Assembly (NCBI GenBank): GCA_003221375.1
Contig: QHRI01000066.1
Span: forward strand, 1 to 6,903
DNA length: 6,903 nucleotides
Direction of reading: 5' to 3'
DNA from: Verrucomicrobiota bacterium
GTDB taxonomy: Bacteria > Verrucomicrobiota > Verrucomicrobiia > Chthoniobacterales > UBA10450
The position numbers and the translations under genes are program-made. The notes under the pieces were generated by a model that was not told the DNA's origin, did not search any database, and saw only the letters and a list, made by a program, of their open reading frames with translations. How positions within the stretch are numbered: position 1 is the first letter of the stretch; each line of letters begins with the position of its first letter. Below, one piece after another: positions 6,015-6,903 of this stretch.

Positions 6015-6497
6015 ATGGCTGAACTAAACGAACCCAAAAAAGAGACGACTCGCATTCCGGTGGGCCCCGCGGCCGGAGGAAACCCGCCGGAACCTAACGC
6101 GAAATCGCGCGACACAGTGCGAATCGAGTTGCCGCGTCGTGAACCGACTGTTCGGATTTTAACAGAACCTCAATCTGCTTCGAAATCCGCCGCTCAGGAA
6201 GTCCCGCTTCCGCAATTCTTCCAGCCGCCACAACCTCCACCGGCGCCGTTAAACGAGTCGGTCACACCTGCACCCGATCTGCCGCCGTCGGGACCGATAA
6301 AGGAGACAGTGCGTATTCCTCTTAGCGCGGTTCAGATGAAAAAGACTCAACCGCTTGTCGCCATGCCGGAAGCGGCTCCGCAGAATTCTCCAATCGCGGT
6401 GGCACCAGTCGAGAAAAATGTAATGCCGCTGATGTGGCTGTTGCTAGGTGTTTCCGCCGCGATTTTGATTATTCAGATTTGGACTTACCTTTCTTAA
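6015..6497 (+). CDS. Proline-rich tail-anchored membrane protein with repeated TVRI motifs, unknown function
   Basis: I do not recognise the family of this 160-residue protein. Residues 1-135 are hydrophilic and proline-rich, with no predicted fold or signal peptide, so this part is probably disordered and cytosolic. One hydrophobic helix at the extreme C-terminus (about 137-158, MPLMWLLLGVSAAILIIQIW) makes it a likely tail-anchored membrane protein. Four copies of a short motif stand out: KETTRIPV (9-16), RDTVRIEL (32-39), EPTVRILT (43-50) and KETVRIPL (96-103), with consensus (K/R)(E/D)TVRI followed by L or V. Such repeats in a disordered chain could be docking or phosphorylation sites, but that is inference. 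The start ATG 6015 lacks a Shine-Dalgarno site; an AT-rich TAATAAT lies 11 nt upstream (5997-6003). The stop is 4 nt before trxA, so the two are probably cotranscribed. It could be a scaffold or an envelope-complex subunit. Confidence 0.85.
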   Translation: MAELNEPKKETTRIPVGPAAGGNPPEPNAKSRDTVRIELPRREPTVRILTEPQSASKSAAQEVPLPQFFQPPQPPPAPLNESVTPAPDLPPSGPIKETVRIPLSAVQMKKTQPLVAMPEAAPQNSPIAVAPVEKNVMPLMWLLLGVSAAILIIQIWTYLS

Positions 6498-6501
6498 AGC
6501 T

Positions 6502-6831
6502 ATGGATAATTCCACTGTTATTAAACTTGATGAATCCAATTTTGATCGCGAAGTGACACAGGACGACAAGCCTGTGATCGTCGATTTTTGGGCGGAATGG
6601 TGTGGTCCGTGCAAAATGATCTCTCCGTTACTCGACGAGATTGCACGCGAAAAGGCAGGTTCACTGAAGATAGCAAAAGTCAACGTAGACGAGAACCAGA
6701 GCCTTTCTCTCAAGTACAATATTCGCGCCATTCCTGCCTTGCTCTTTTTCAAGAACGGCCAACTGCGCGATCAAGTCACCGGGGTCGCGAGCAAGAAAGA
6801 TTTGCTGAATCGAATCGACGCGCTGGGTTAA
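6502..6831 (+). CDS. trxA: Thioredoxin
   Basis: This 109-residue protein is a full-length classical thioredoxin, the small cytosolic disulfide reductant recharged by thioredoxin reductase. The active site is WCGPC (W33, C34, C37) within VIVDFWAEWCGPCKMISPLL. D28 and K38 are the usual conserved charged neighbours. The cis-proline loop opposite the active site is RAIPALLFFKNG, with P78; most family members have IPT, so Ala79 is a mild variant. The glycine-containing VTGVASKKDL stretch near the C-terminus is also typical. There is no signal peptide or membrane anchor, arguing for a cytosolic general thioredoxin and against a periplasmic cytochrome-maturation protein. It starts 4 nt after the tail-anchored gene with no strong Shine-Dalgarno site, suggesting translational coupling to that gene. 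Confidence 0.97.
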   Translation: MDNSTVIKLDESNFDREVTQDDKPVIVDFWAEWCGPCKMISPLLDEIAREKAGSLKIAKVNVDENQSLSLKYNIRAIPALLFFKNGQLRDQVTGVASKKDLLNRIDALG

Positions 6832-6860
6832 GAAAGTTTTCCAGAAATTTTCGGGTAAGT

Positions 6861-6878
6861 AACGGTAGTCCCACCGTT
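6861..6878. repeat. Small hairpin downstream of trxA
   Basis: AACGGT (6861-6866) and ACCGTT (6873-6878) form a perfect 6-bp stem with a 6-base loop, starting 30 nt after the trxA stop. No T-tract follows, so it is not a canonical Rho-independent terminator. It may help end or stabilise the trxA transcript. The rest of 6832-6903 shows no supportable gene before the window ends. Confidence 0.4.
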
Positions 6879-6903
6879 CACCGCAGCCTTTGTCATAGAC
6901 TGG

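Noticed and set aside
6861..6878. Rho-independent terminator after trxA
   Set aside because: The 6-bp hairpin is real but no T-run follows it, so it is listed only as a repeat.
6828..6903. Possible 3' end of a minus-strand gene converging on trxA
   Set aside because: One minus frame ends at a TAA overlapping the trxA stop (6828-6830), and another stays open, but fewer than 26 codons are visible and neither shows a recognisable family.
1..6903. CRISPR array, transposase, toxin-antitoxin or defence island
   Set aside because: No regularly spaced direct repeats and no such protein families appear on either strand; the genes are core or transporter functions.

Overview
The window is an ordinary chromosomal stretch of moderately GC-rich bacterial DNA, with genes on both strands diverging from a control region of about 150 bases (1026-1176). 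The protein sequences and gene neighbourhood suggest a Verrucomicrobiota-type soil or environmental bacterium. That placement is inference from sequence style and gene order; there is no rRNA or other decisive marker here.

Left arm, minus strand (1-1025): a small probable lipoprotein gene is followed after 15 bases by a POT/PTR2-family proton-coupled peptide transporter. The transporter starts at 797 with an ideal Shine-Dalgarno site and runs off the left edge of the window, so only 265 codons are visible.

Right arm, plus strand (1177-6831): ftsK (DNA translocase), a rodZ-like cell-shape gene, rimO (ribosomal protein S12 methylthiotransferase), an unrecognised proline-rich tail-anchored protein, and trxA (thioredoxin). 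Spacings are 17 nt (ftsK-rodZ), 10 nt (rodZ-rimO), 88 nt (end of the rimO TRAM remnant to the tail-anchored gene) and 4 nt (tail-anchored gene to trxA). The first three look like one transcription unit joining chromosome segregation, cell shape and ribosome modification, a grouping seen in many bacteria. The last two look like a second unit.

Three features stand out. First, ftsK carries a 48-nt GC-rich near-palindrome, exactly 16 codons long, in frame inside the motor domain; it looks like a REP- or RPE-like element tolerated in a coding gene. Second, rimO is broken near its 3' end: the radical-SAM part is intact, then the frame shifts and about 30 expected residues are absent, while a well-preserved TRAM domain continues in another frame. 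This is either a real deletion or an assembly error. Third, the tail-anchored protein contains four copies of a short TVRI-type motif in a proline-rich cytosolic region.

No CRISPR array, transposase, tRNA, rRNA or recognisable defence system is visible. The 72 bases after trxA hold a small hairpin without a T-tract and no supportable gene.
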